The position numbers and the translations under genes are program-made. Of a stretch of DNA of 64,000 nucleotides, positions 36,008-49,300 are shown piece by piece. Within the stretch, counting starts at the first letter, position 1. Every line of letters starts with the position of its first letter. Below the pieces are notes generated by a model. The model ran no database searches. It was given only the letters and a program-made list of their open reading frames with translations, and was not told the DNA's origin. Origin of the DNA: Ophiodon elongatus (lineage: Eukaryota; Chordata; Actinopteri; Perciformes; Hexagrammidae); the NCBI GenBank assembly GCA_016806645.1, contig JACSYO010002166.1, positions 208,501 through 272,500 on the forward strand, read 5' to 3'.

Positions 36008-37345
36008 TCATTCAGTGGTCGGATAACTTGGGGGCTGGAAAGCAGACGAACCTGATAGAACAAACAAAAACAACAAAATAAGGTGATTAGCATCCACAGT
36101 TTGGAGACATAAAATCCACACAAACTATCGTAAAGTGAAAGACAAAACTACCGGTGATAGTCTAACTTGAACTATTAAACTATTATTACTTTGAGTAAAG
36201 ACAACTGTGCATTTGTTTAAAATTATCATTTATTAAATATACACATGTTTTAAATTAATGTAAAAGCAATCACCGATATTGCCACGAGTAGACTGAAAGC
36301 AGTGCAAAAACACCCGTTAGAAAACAGCACTGATGGAAAACCCCATTAGCCTCGACATGTTTTTAGGGTGAATATCTGCTTCTACTGAACTGCTGCCAAA
36401 ATCTTTAATACTTAAATTAAATTTACACATCAGTAAATATTGCTAAAGCAGGTTAGCAGAACCTCCGCCCCCAATATCATCACCAGATTAAATATTCAGT
36501 TCTGTAAAACAATACACATAAAAATGCTCCTGCAATGAAGAAAAGCGCCACACATGACAGTCCGTCATCACGCTCCGGTCTTTGAGGGCAAATGTCTTGC
36601 AGGTTTTTGTTATCGTGACAGTTGACGAGCCACGTTTTGGAGTGTTCGGGGATTACAATGATGTGTTTGGATGGTTCAGTGAACTACGAATAATATTTAA
36701 TTTGACAGGATAATTTTTTTTCAGACAATACCAGTGTTTACTGCCTTTTTGTTATACTCTGATTCCTAGAATTATCATATCACATTATCGGAGTTTCCCC
36801 AACCATCAGATAAAAGCCCCCCCCCCCCAACATCATGCTTTCAATTGGTTTTCCACAACGATAAACTTACGGTTTACTGTGAATGATGTTTTTGAACATC
36901 AAACTAAATCTTAAACCATGTTAAATGATTGAATCATTCTGACATGCACTGAAACAAATAGCTAGCTGGATAAGTCTGCATTAACAAAAAAATTGTTATA
37001 CATGTGCAATCTGCCGAAAATTGACTTTTAACATGAATTAACATTAACATAGTGGGATCACAAACCTGCAGGGCATTTATGTTTCAGACCAGAGTGCTCC
37101 CACCGCTTATCTAGTGCACCCAGTGAATGATGAAAAGCACCCAGTCTCAGAGGTGTATTATGCTGCTTTGACATTTGGTGGAGTGAGTATTTTACACTCA
37201 CACTCACCTGGACCATTCAGGTAAAGGGGCGACAAGCAGCTCAGGTACAGCCACGTCCCATTCTCCTGCAGCCAGCGCTGCCGATAACCAATCATATCAG
37301 GGGAACAGGCTGACTGTCTCCTCCTCTCCTCTTTAGGGGGCAGGG
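36008..37345 (-). other. pcnt: Two terminal pcnt exons encoding a carboxy-terminal extension
   Basis: Exon 38182-38309 ends with one leftover base. Exon 37208-37345 supplies two and opens LPPKEERRRQSACS, then MIGYRQRWLQENGTWLYLSC, and ends with one leftover base. The last exon 36008-36051 completes it and stops after SYPTTE. The first part can be matched to the human tail LPDSTSKKSCHPMIKQ, while about 40 residues beyond it have no human counterpart. Phase agreement over three junctions supports it. If the GTGAAC donor at 38180-38181 is skipped, the protein stops early after GERQGEQH. Confidence 0.65.
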
Positions 37346-40300
37346 CTAAATGAGTCTTGCTTACTAGGTTGGGAGATGATAGAGCACACAGGTTTTGTGG
37401 GATTTAAGAAATGCTGTTTTGCAGGAAGTGTTAGGCCGTAGAAAAGTTTTTCGTAGAACGACTTGTCTTGTAATGAACTCTGTAACCAGTAGCGCACTTT
37501 CTGGGTATATTTTTCTGATGACTGGAAAAAAAAAAAAAAAAAAAAAAACTTCCTGGAAAACCAAATTAGGAGACATGCATCGAATGCTGGGATCAGACTA
37601 CACAATATTTGTGTCTTGATATAGTGTCAGTGAAGTTGTTAGTGGCTCTGCTGTATTCTGCTATGTCACTAAAAAGGGAAAGGGCTCTTTTTTTTTTTTT
37701 ATCCGTTTGAGCCATCACCAGGCTGATATGTGATGTGTGGTCTGATCTCGGCATAAGAGCTATAAAACATAAACCCAGTGCCCTGTAACATCTCCCAGTG
37801 TGAAATGACTCGCTACAATTCTAATTAGGGACTCAGAACCCAAGAAGTTGTACTTAATAATTTGGCTGTTTTTGAGTGGGATGCCTTGAAATCTGTGGGT
37901 ACCATCACCAGTAAAATGTCTAACCTATCTGTACGCTGCTCAGGCCCAATCACGGATAAATTGTAAACACAAACATGGACTAGAGTGCAATGAATGAAAC
38001 CCAGGAGGAGCCCCAATCCTATAGCCGATGAATGGACTCAGTGTTCACCTGACACCCTGTGCTTCCAGTGTGCACCACATTTGTGACAGCTTTTTAAAAT
38101 GTCATCCACCTTGGTGCATTCAACTCCCATCTTTTGTGCTGAAATTAAACTGTCACCTTCCTTATACTTAATGCTGTTCACCTTGTCTTTCTCCCACCAA
38201 CCGTTGCTGGACTTTCTCTAGATGGTGGATATATTCTGTCAGAGATCGCTCTGGATCCTGAGACGTTCCTCCTGAATGCTCTGAGCCCAGCGTGGGGCTG
38301 GAGTAAACCCTGAGGAGAGGAGAAAGTTCATTGATGAGAAATGACTTTAAATTCCCTTCAAATATTTGTGAAGACTTAACCATGTAAAGTTTAAGATGAG
38401 CCCAAACCTGTTGTGCAACCTGAAGGGTGATTTTGTGGGTGGAACGAGAGCCGACACGGTGTCTCTGTGGACGTCGCTGCCGTCTCTGTTTGGTGGCGTG
38501 TCAAAATTTAATCTTGGCTGTTGTTGCCTTAAAACTTCAGGTTTAGGCCCTGTAAGAGACGGTAAGATTACAAATCCACCCACTCATACGCACAGAGGTG
38601 ATGCATAGCATCACTAAATGTGTTCACTGAGCTGACCTTGAGCATGCCCATTGACGGTCCCAGATACAGATAATCTTCTGATCGCTCTCTGCCATTTCCT
38701 GGTCAGGAACCTCATCCTGAAAATAAAGCGTGATCAGTTTTATCCATAGACAAGGCTGAGCGGCAAGTCTTAAATCTTCACACTCCCTACCTTGAGACAG
38801 CAATGACGACTCGAACGGCAGCCCTAAATCGTCCGAGGGGTCTGTTCTGGGAGAGTGGGGGGGACGGCCGTGCCCCCATATGAGCGATGAGACACAGCGT
38901 GGCCTGCTCACACTCCTGGAACCCACCCAGAAGCAGCAGCAGGTAACGTTTCTGGTACACCAGAGCTTTCCTGAAGCTCTCAGCGCGCAGGTAGCGCTCA
39001 TACAAGCGCTGCATCTGAAAACCAATAAACACAGGTTGTAATATATTGTATATTAGCATTACAGTAAGGTTTTCAAGTTGACATTGGTCATTATATATAT
39101 ATTTTTTTTTTACAGTTAAGCCACCATACTGTAATTTAACAATTTGGATTCACCTAAGTAAGGCCCTTCCACCTTTTCATTAATACTCAAAACAAGAAGA
39201 GTAATGACATCAAAGTGCATACACACCATTAGAATATTTTGGGACTAAGTGCAGGAAAAGGGTTGGCTGGACTAGAAACCAGAATTAAATAATATTGCCA
39301 TTTAGTGGCTGTATTTATTTGTCTGTTAGGCAAAGTTTGGCAAAATAGTGCCCCTGTGTTTTCCACAGGTTGGTCATTTCTTTAAGGCGGTCTAAGCTCG
39401 GAAGTATAACACTTGTGAATGCAGCACTTTTGCAGCTTAAAAAAAATAAATAAATAAATAATAATAATAAATAATGTATATAAAATTAAAAATACATAAT
39501 TTAGGATGAGGGAGGCTAAATAAATTATATCAACAGTATAGAAAACACTGCAGTGATTAATCTTGTAAAATCTGTTCCTGGACAGCTTATTAAAAATATT
39601 TATTATGCCATTCTTTATATCATAACAAATGTCCTTATGAGCATGTGTTTCGTACTGACCTTGCTGTTGCTGGTCACATCGTTGATGGGTCTGTTTTCAT
39701 TTCCTGTGGTGACCTTGGCGAGCTCGTTCTCGGTGCGCCGCAGCTGGCGCTCCAAGCAGACGAGTGTATGTTTGAGGGTGGCTCTCTCCTGACTCAGGGA
39801 TGTCACGCGCTCCGTGAGTTCCGAGTTCTCCTTCAGCAACCTATCCAGCAGACTGGGCGATGACGGCATGGACGTCGTCATCTACGGCGAGAAAAGTACA
39901 GTAACTTTACAACAGTCCAGTGGGTTTACGTTCCTATAATAGTAATAAAGTACAGGGTTCTGTGACATGGCACCAAGTTTTGGTTTTACTGTGGCGCTCG
40001 TGTAATAACCACTTGTGTACCTGCTGGTTTAGTTGTGCACCGTCTGCCTGGAAGTCACTCTGGAGATGCTGTGACGATGCAGCCTTGTGATGCTGCCCGG
40101 TGGTTCGTCTAGACAGCCTCTGAGCAGCCATCTCTCTCTCCTCACTTTCCAGCTCTGCCAGAGTGCGCTGTAGCTCCTGCATGCGCTGCTGGTCCTGTTG
40201 CCTCAACAGCTCCAACTCACACTGAAGTCAGAAATGTTTGTAAGGAAGCGTGTTCGAGTGCATCCAAAACTGTCTTAAACACATCTAAAATAAGAGCATT

Positions 40301-43300
40301 GTATTTATGAAAGCATTGAGCATAGTAAAGAAGTAGGTTGATGATATTTTACCAGTTGGCTGTTGGTCCTTTCCTGTCGTCTCTCCTTCTCCATCTGCTT
40401 TTGCCTTTCCTTCCTCTTCTCTCTCTCCCACTGCTCCTCCCTCTCCCTCTCTTTGTCCTTCAGAAGTCGCAGTCTCTCCTTCAGCTCGGCCAGTTCCACC
40501 CCTTGGTGTCTGGACCGCTCTCGCTCCATCTCTAAAGCACAGCTGGTTTCCCGTTTCTGCTCCTTCAAGGTCTCCAGAGCTACACGATATCGAGCGGCGG
40601 CCTCCTGCTCCCTCTGCAGCTCCACCCTCCTCGTTCTGTCCTCTTCTTCCCATTTCCTCCTGCTCTGCAGTAGCTCAGCTCTCAGTTTGTCCATCTCGAC
40701 TACCAGCTCCTCGCCCTGCCGTCGCTCCTGCTCGAGCTGGGCGCGCATGTCGCAGAGGAACTTCCCGTCTCTGGCGGCATCCGCCTCGTGTCGGCGGCTG
40801 AGTTCATCCACCTGCCTGGAGCAACGGTCCCTCTCCTCATCCAACTTCCTGCGAGCATTTGAGAGCTTGGAGTGAACTTCTGCTTGGCGAGATTCTGCTT
40901 CAGCCAGGAGGCGCTCGAGTCGAGTCTTGTCTTGCGAGTTGAGCTCTTGTTGGTGAGCAGAAAGTTGGCGGTCATCTTCTAGCTCCTTCTGGGTGTCGTC
41001 TCGGCGTTTCTCCAGCAGCAAGCTGCGGGACTGTTCAATCTGAAGCTCCCGTCTGAGGTTGCTGCAGGCCACCCTCTCCTGTTCCACCTGACCCTTCAGA
41101 GCAGTGACCTCTGACCTCTGCTGCTCAGAGGAAACTTGCACAGCCTGGAGATGGAAGAGGAGAGTCATTTGTCAGAGTTTAAAAAGGGAAACAGTGTAAA
41201 GAATCCAGTGATAACACTGTGGAAGCATCAAATATATTTTTTTTCCGTGTTTATACTGTCAGGGGCTCCACTTTACCTTTTCTCCCGACCAATGTTAAGC
41301 TGCCACGAATGAAAGTCAACACTACCACCAAATATTTCAGGCAAAAAAAAAAATCTTGCAGTATCCCTATTAGACGCAGGCTTTTTAATGTGAAAAAAAA
41401 AACAGGCAGCGTTTTGTTTTGTTGATTACCATTAATCAGCAGTATGGCAAATCAGAAACAACTTGAAATAAGTTCCACCAGAGTGGAACATGACTGTTAC
41501 TGGTGGAATTAATACTGTGGAAATGTAAATTATGCTAAAATTAAAATGTGCTGTTTTAGTTGACTACCACTCTCAATCTGTATTAACAACTGGCCTTCAA
41601 TTGTTTGTGCTGGCTTTGCCAGCTTTTAGCCATCATTTTTGCCAGTCTGAGAATTTACAGTACATTCAGTATGCAGTCCTCTCTTACCTCTCTCCTTTCC
41701 TCCTCCTCTCTGTCCTTACGGAGACTCAGAGCTCTCTCTTGCTCCAGTTGTTGTTGAAGCTCTTGGACTCTCATCTGCTCCTGTCTCAAAGCTTCCTCAC
41801 CCTCTTCCACAGCCATCCTGAAGAAAAAAAGAAAAGCACAACCTAAACCTTACTTTTCACCACTTTTGGTAGTATTACATGTTTGCCTGAGTAAAAGTTC
41901 ATTCTAGAACCACAGATACTTAGAACGTCGTTATTTGGTGTGTGTAACATACCTGACTGACTGTATTTTGTTCTTTTGCTCTTGCTGAGTGTCATGAGCA
42001 CATTTCAGTTGTTTCTGGCTCTCCTCCAGCTCAGTCCTCAGCTGGGATTCACCCTGTCCGTCAGTTTGGAGCTGATCTCTATGCCGGTCATCTTCATCTC
42101 TGTTGTCCGTCTGAGGAAGAAAGAAGAAGGTGATCAGCAAGTAAAGATAGAAATGTCCTTTCACTAGATGATTGTAAAGTCCCTTTAAAACCACAGAAAC
42201 TCACTCCGGTGTGTCTCTGGGCCATTCGACAGAGCAGCTCTCGGAGAGCAATCACAGTCTCCTGTAGTGCCCTCTTCTCCTGCTGCCAGTTCATGGGGGG
42301 GTTGGAGCATGAATGGTCCCGCTGGTCCAGTGTGATGGCGCCATCTTCAGATTGATGCCCTCTCTGACTCAACGAGAAGGCTCTTAAATCCGAGACATGA
42401 GCTTGTGTTGAGGACGTGGCACGACGCTGGGACAATGTGAGAATTCGGCAGCTTTCTTGATACACTTTCTTCAACAGACCCTGTAGAAAGACGGAGAAAG
42501 AAACAGAGTAAACTCTAGGCATATTGTGAAATCAATAGAATCACTGCCAAGTTATTATTAATAAAGCCTACCTGAAGCTCCGGCGACAACAGGTCGTCAC
42601 TGTAGCTCATACTGCCTGCCGCACTATCTGTGTTAACTGTGGGGTTCATTCCTCGGCAGTGGAGATACTCAAGAAACTGAGCATCCAGCCTTTCGGTCTG
42701 TTCCAGTTCTACTCTCAGCCTCGCACCCAATTCTGAACTCACATCTGAAGCAGAAGAGGAAAACAGAAGAGTTAAGTAGATCAGTCTGGTGATACTCAAT
42801 ATTTTTCTTATTGCCAATGAACACCATCAAAAGAAAAAAAATATAATAATTAATTGATGCAACAAGTATTGTCTATGTAGCCAAAGATATTAAATTAAAA
42901 AAAAGAGATTAAAAAAAACATTTGTGCCATGAAACTCCATTTTGTCCAAAAACAATAGGTAATACTCACTGCTGCCATATCCATCACTGGCCCATTCTGG
43001 TGCCGACAAGGAGGAGGTGGAGCCCAGGGGGGATGGAGGTGCTGTTAGATCAAGTTCTTCCAACTCCCGCACCTAAGAAAAAAAGTAATTACAAAAGATT
43101 AGACAAATATTTCATCACATTTAAACCAAAGAAATTACCAAATGCCACAAAAAGGAAGCATGTGTGGTATTTGGAAGTTTTATAACCACATACTTTATCA
43201 GTGTCCAGTGAGTCGAGCATGGAGAAGTTGTCAGACACCGACACAGAGCCTGGGGAGTGGGTACTCTGTGTGGCTGGATCTGGTGTGATGGTGCTGGAGT

Positions 43301-46300
43301 GTGGCGGCTCCATCACAACCCTGGGTGAGGTCTTGACCTGGTGGAGATCCAGGCCTGTGCAGTTCAGAGCGCTGAACTCCGACAGACGGGAGCCGAGAGC
43401 AGAGACATGGAACCGTTCTGGGATTCTGTCTTCGGAGCATTCGAGTCTCCTCAAAACCTCCGGAGAGCTCAGAGAGGTTTCATCATGAGACGTGCTCACA
43501 ACATCCTCAAAAGCTCTGTGGGAAATATCTGACGGATGAAGAAAATAAAAAAAGTTGTCTATGAGAACATGTTACCGTTGTGATGCGACAGAGGTAAAAG
43601 GTTCCCTGTGGAGTTTTAGACCTCTGATAGCTCTATGGGGCTGGTTTTCTATGAGTGGGTCCCCGTTTTGTGCGTGCAGACGAGGATGCACATGCTAAAT
43701 AGGTGATAGTAACACGGTGTGAATGTGCAGAATCTGAAACTATAACAGCAGAGTATATGTTTGCAACACTGCTAGGTGCTCACCCTTCTGTGGGTATCCT
43801 TGCTGGTGACGAAGTGCGTCTTGCTGGTGACAGTGTTGTCTGAGTTGCTGTAGTTCTCCTTGCTGATAGGATAGTTCCTCTTCCTGTACAGCCAGGTCTT
43901 GTTGTAAAACACGAAGCTCCGCATTCAGCCGCTGGTTATCAGTCTCCAGGTCGACTAAGGCCCGGTCTTTGGTCTGACAGAAATAAATGACATTAAAATA
44001 CAGCGGTCAAAACAGCTTATTACACTCAATCCAATATGGTCATGATTTCAAATCTAACAACAAACAGTGGATCTGTACAGAAAGAAAGCTTCAATCCCAC
44101 TGCTTTACAATTCATATCTAAATATTTGTTCAGTTTTCATATATTCCCACCTGTCCTTCCTCATGTAGTTCCTCAGCCTTCTCTGTACTCGTTCTCAGAC
44201 TCCGTTTCACCGCAGTCAGCTCGCCCCTCAGAGCCTGATGATCTGCCTTCAGTATGGAGAGTTCAGCCTCCCTCTGTCTCAAGGCAGCGTCTGCTTTAGC
44301 CAGAGTCACCTCAGCATGGGTCTGAGACGAAGAGAAACAGTCTCATTAGCGGCCTTTCTTAGTATTCATGAAACCCTGCATCCACATACCATATTCTAAC
44401 TTCACTTTGTTCATAGCTTTCAGTTTTTCCTTGGAAAAACTGCAAATCTGCATTTCGGTTGTTGCTCTTATGTAAACTGCAATGTAAATACCTATTTAAC
44501 GAGTACCACATGTACATGCTGTGTTTTAAACTCCGATACATTCTTTTAAATACACCGCAAGAAACCTCTTTAGTACACAATCACAACAATGGCTACATTG
44601 GCTACAAACAACTATCAACTCATCAAAAACAGACCAGAGTGCAAAGACGTGCAGCAGCCCAACAAATGCTTTGCAGCCTCCATTCCTTTCGACTACAACT
44701 TCTCCTTACCACATCCTGCCAAGTTATGTGAAGAAATGAAAAATAAAGTGCATCGGAGACTTTAAAAAAAACAAACAACCGCTAACAAAGATTTTCCTCC
44801 TGCTTCCTTGTTTTAATGTCACTTCCTCTGTGTTAGTAAGAGTCTGCCGTGTCTGGAGCGACGCTGTGATGTGACGCGTTACGGCAGTTAACTATAACCA
44901 GATGTGGTTTCGCCTGCAGTTTCTAGCACAGCTGCACGCTTTTTAAAAAAAAGCGGCAGCAAGATATTTGCTGCCTGGACTTGGGGCCTGTTGATACAGC
45001 TTTACCAACTTATCTGAATGAAACTCAGACACCTTTAAACCTGGAGCACAGGATGAAGAAAATTAATTGTTCTGGTTCTTATGACCTGATTAAAAAAGGC
45101 ACTGTGCATTTACCACATACATTTTTAGATAATTTATAGTCAGAGACATAATTACAGTACCTGAAAATAAAAGTCTGTTTCACTGCTGTTTAAGTGTATA
45201 AACGATGCAAACAACCCCATCAAAATCTTAGGTAATGGATTACTTAGGTTTGTTTCTTTTCTAGATATTTATTCCCTTTATTGAAAGGCCTATAATTCAA
45301 TTAGGAAGTAAAAAGAAGGTTGCACCTATGTGTTTGAAATGTTATTGTACATTTGCATCTTGGATTTATCCTCACCAGCACTTCCTTTTGAGCCTCTTCT
45401 TGACCGGTTTCCTTCTCATTGAGGCGACCTGTCAGGTCCTGGATACAGGCTCTCATGGCATTCACTTCCTGCCTGAGCCTTTCAATTTCCTCCTGGAGTT
45501 GCCCCTCCCGCCTCCTCAGTGCCTCACGTTCAGCACAAAGCTCTCCCTTCACAGTCTTGAGGGTTTTCACCTTTGTCCTTTCCATAGCAACCAGTTCCTC
45601 CATGTCCACCACCTCGGCCCTAACCTCCTGGACTTGTCTCTCAAGAGTGAGACTGGTTTCTCGAAGGACTTCGATTTCCGTTTGCATTTCCTGCCCTTTT
45701 GATTTTAGAGTCTCGATCTCTGTCACGCTCTCCTGTTCTTTCTTTTGGAGTTCCATAACCAGAGAGCTGAGGTGGACGTTCTTCTCGTGCAGTGTGCTCA
45801 TCTCTTGGACTTGAATTTGGCAACGGTCCCTCTCCTCTTCAGATAGTTTCCCCTTCTCAGTCTCCTCTTCTTCTTTCTGGGCTTTGAATTCCTCCAGCTC
45901 AGCTTCTTTGACAGCGAGGACATCTTGGAGTTCATCCGCCCTCTCCCGCTCAGCTGTCAGCCTCTTTCCAAACTCCTCCCCGTGTCCTCTGTAATCTTCC
46001 TCCTGGGTGAGCAGTAATCGCTCCAGTCCGTCCTTCTCTGCCACCGCCGTCTCCAGCTGAGTCTGGAGGGCCTTGAGACGAGATCGAAGGGAACGAGATG
46101 AGGCAGAATGACTCAGACTGAGCTCTTGCTTCAGGCTGTTCGGTCCTCCCCTCCTCGCTTGTTCCTGGACGGTATAGTGGTCAGGTTCGGGGCTGGGAGC
46201 CGGCGAGGGGTTAATGCTGTCACCATCCTGAGAGTCACTGACTTCATGCAGGTTGGGGCCTAATGTGGCGAGTTCTGCCTGCAGCGTGCTGATGACCTCA

Positions 46301-49300
46301 TGAAGGCGCTCCTCTTCTTCCTGTTTGTCCTGACGCACCCTCATGATTTCAGACTGAAGGTGTTCCACCTGCGAGCGCAGATCCTCAAGCTCAGCCTCCA
46401 AAGCCTTTTTGTCAGAAAGACAAGAACAATTAATGTGACAATTATATTTCCCTCATGAACTGTGGGCACTTCCACAATGTCTGCATGTCTTCTGTGTGTA
46501 TGTGTTCTGACCTTGTTGTCCCTGGTGTTCTCCAACTCCTGTTCCAGTTTTTGGAGCTCATTGTTGAGCTGGTCGATCTCATGATTTTTTTCCTGGAGTA
46601 ATGCTGAGGAGAGGGTCTCTTTCTCCGTGTCGTCTATCTCGCGTTGTTCCTCCTCCTCTTCTTCCTCCTCCTTGAGTATGATGAGAGCGGATACATTTTC
46701 CTGCAAGCAGAGTTGTACATACCAGAACAATTATAAGTTATACTGTACGTTTTAAGTTATTAGGCTTATTTCTTGTTTTATTAACTATTGAGAAAATAAA
46801 TACAAACAAAATCATGAAGAAAAAAATATAAAATGACATACTCAATGAGAGGCTAAAAATTACACTGTAAGGGTTGTTTATGATGTTTACTTAAATATCT
46901 AGTCTGTGGGATTATATGTAAATAATCCATTTTCACCAGTTTAGTCCAATACATCCTTCTGGGTTCCCAAGTTGTAAGCAATTCTCTCCTTTACATATAT
47001 ATATTGTACACCAGGTCAATCCATTCGTCACACCAAGTTATTCATCTCTTTCTTATGGATATGTGAGAAACCACCAATGGCATTCTTATCAAGTATTCAT
47101 CCCTCTTCCTCCATTCAAGTTCCTACTGGTTACTTGGGTAGTTAAGCCCAAAAATAAATAGATGTTTGTTTTAAAAACAGTTTCTAGGATGTTACAGAAA
47201 GGGGACATCTCCAAAATACATGAAAGTGCTTTTAGTCCTATAATAAAGGTCTCCAATAGTCAGTCTAATTGGGAAAAATGTTTTGGGCAGGGGTAGAGAA
47301 ATAAATTCAGAGAAGAAGAGCTTCCAAGTACTTATAAAAAGCAGCTTAAAAAATTGACAAAAATAATGAAATGGCACTGACCTTTAGGGCAGCAATCTGT
47401 TCTTGGAGCTCGTTAACCTGAGCTGCATTCTGATTGGTCAGTAGCTCCAGCTGTAGTGCGAAGTGTTTTAGTTCAACCTCTTTGAGGCTCAAGTCCCTCT
47501 GCACAGTCTCCAGTTGGCCAAGCAGGACCTCGACCTACAAAGACATGACATTACTTGTTAAATATACACTAAAGACACATCATCATTTATGGTAGTGGGT
47601 TAAAAATGCTGGACTTTCAAAGAAAGTTCCTTGCCCTAGTGGTGACTTTTAAAAGATGGCTCAAGTTTGCATACACATTTATACCAAAGGGTGGCACTGC
47701 AGCCAAATGTAGCAAACAACCACCACTCATCAGCCCAAATCAGCTTAGCTACCAAACACTGGCTTTGGGTAAAATATTACAGACCTCTTGTTCTTTGCTC
47801 TGTAGGCTCTGTTGAGCAGTGTCCAGGGCATCACTAAGCTCCTGAGTGGGGTCACGCGTGTTGTCATGGTAACAGTGTCTCGTCTCATCCACTTTGGACT
47901 GCAGGGCGGAGATCTGAAGCCTGTTCGACAGCTGTTGCTGCTCCAGTGCCTGCTTATCCTGACAAAGGGGAGTACATTTGTGAGAAAAAGAACAAGCAGT
48001 ATTAAGAGTGCTTGCCAGTTGAAGTGTTCAGTTCTCTTACTTGTGTGAGCTCCTGTTCCCTCAGCTTTGCTCGTTGGAGCTCTTGCTCCAGGTGACTGAT
48101 GGATCTATGACTCTCAGTGCTGCTCAGCAGCGCTTGCTCTAGTTCTCGGATTCGCCCGGCTAGCTTGTCTATCTCCTCATTGCGCTCTGTAACATCCCGC
48201 TGGGCTTGCTGATTGGCTGCAAGAATGGAGGCATGGTCATCCGTTTTGTCTTTAATGATGGCTTGTAGACTCTCCACCTGCAGAGACATAGAGGGGGGGG
48301 GGGCAACATTTTGGATGACAAGTTTCTATAGTTTTAAGTAGAGTGAAAACTACATGATTTGTAGATAAATTAGCCATTCCGGATCTGCAGCCGCTGCTAA
48401 CGAACATGGAAGTCAAGCCATTCCAGAGAGCAGTGACACGGCGGTGAAAGACAAATGAAGTGCGAAACAGAAGCGAATGAATATTAACAAACGAAGGATT
48501 AAATGGGAATGAATGGAGAACATATGACATGCACATATAAGCAGTGGAAATTAATCCACGGGATGATTGCATGAAAATAATGATGTACAACACACACCAT
48601 GCAAAAGAGTCAGAGGAGCTAGGAGAAGTATGCTACAGTTAAATTTCATACCTGCAGAACCAAGTCCTCAAACTACAGCAATCCGTTCAGCACAGGGATA
48701 AACACATGGCAAAAGTCAGGCTCATGACATGACAAACGATGCACTCATCACTTCAACCCCTGCGACGTATTATTTCATAATCCCATCAGCAATGCCAGAG
48801 ACACTCATCTCAAAAACACATCAAAAGCACGCACACACTGCAAATGCAATCCACTCTTTAGATAGAAACAGCATTTTGTTAGATTATGTCGAGATGAGAA
48901 CTATTACCCGTTAGATGTTACTGTGTACACACACACACACACAATAAATGAATGGGCCTCACCCTGTGTCCTTTGTTATCCACGGTGGCCGTCTGTCGGA
49001 GTTGGGCCTCCAGGCTTCGAATCTCCTGCTGGAACTCGTCTCTCTCGTGTTCACGCTCCACAGCCTGCTCCTATATGCACAGGAACAAGTGATGTGAAAG
49101 ATTGTGTCCGCGACTTTAAGCAGCAACATGAGAAATTCCCTGCGACGCGCTCAAATAACACTCGAAAGTAAGTTAAACGAGAATGCAAGATCATAATTGT
49201 AAGTGTTTAGATGACTGCAAATTAAAAAAAAAGGGACAAACAAAAAAATGTATAAAGAATTACATGAAATTAAAAAAAGGGATATTTTAAGCTATATTTA

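Noticed and set aside
38791..39014. PACT domain as evidence for AKAP9 instead of pericentrin
   Set aside because: Downstream EYIHHLE and many upstream segments match pericentrin, and AKAP9's characteristic tail is absent.
40363..40875. 170-codon plus-strand open frame
   Set aside because: It is the antisense shadow of a pcnt coiled-coil exon, where GAG/CAG-rich codons read as Leu/Ser without stops.
45328..45814. Plus-strand frames of 124 and 131 codons
   Set aside because: Antisense shadows of the long pcnt exon 45376-46404.
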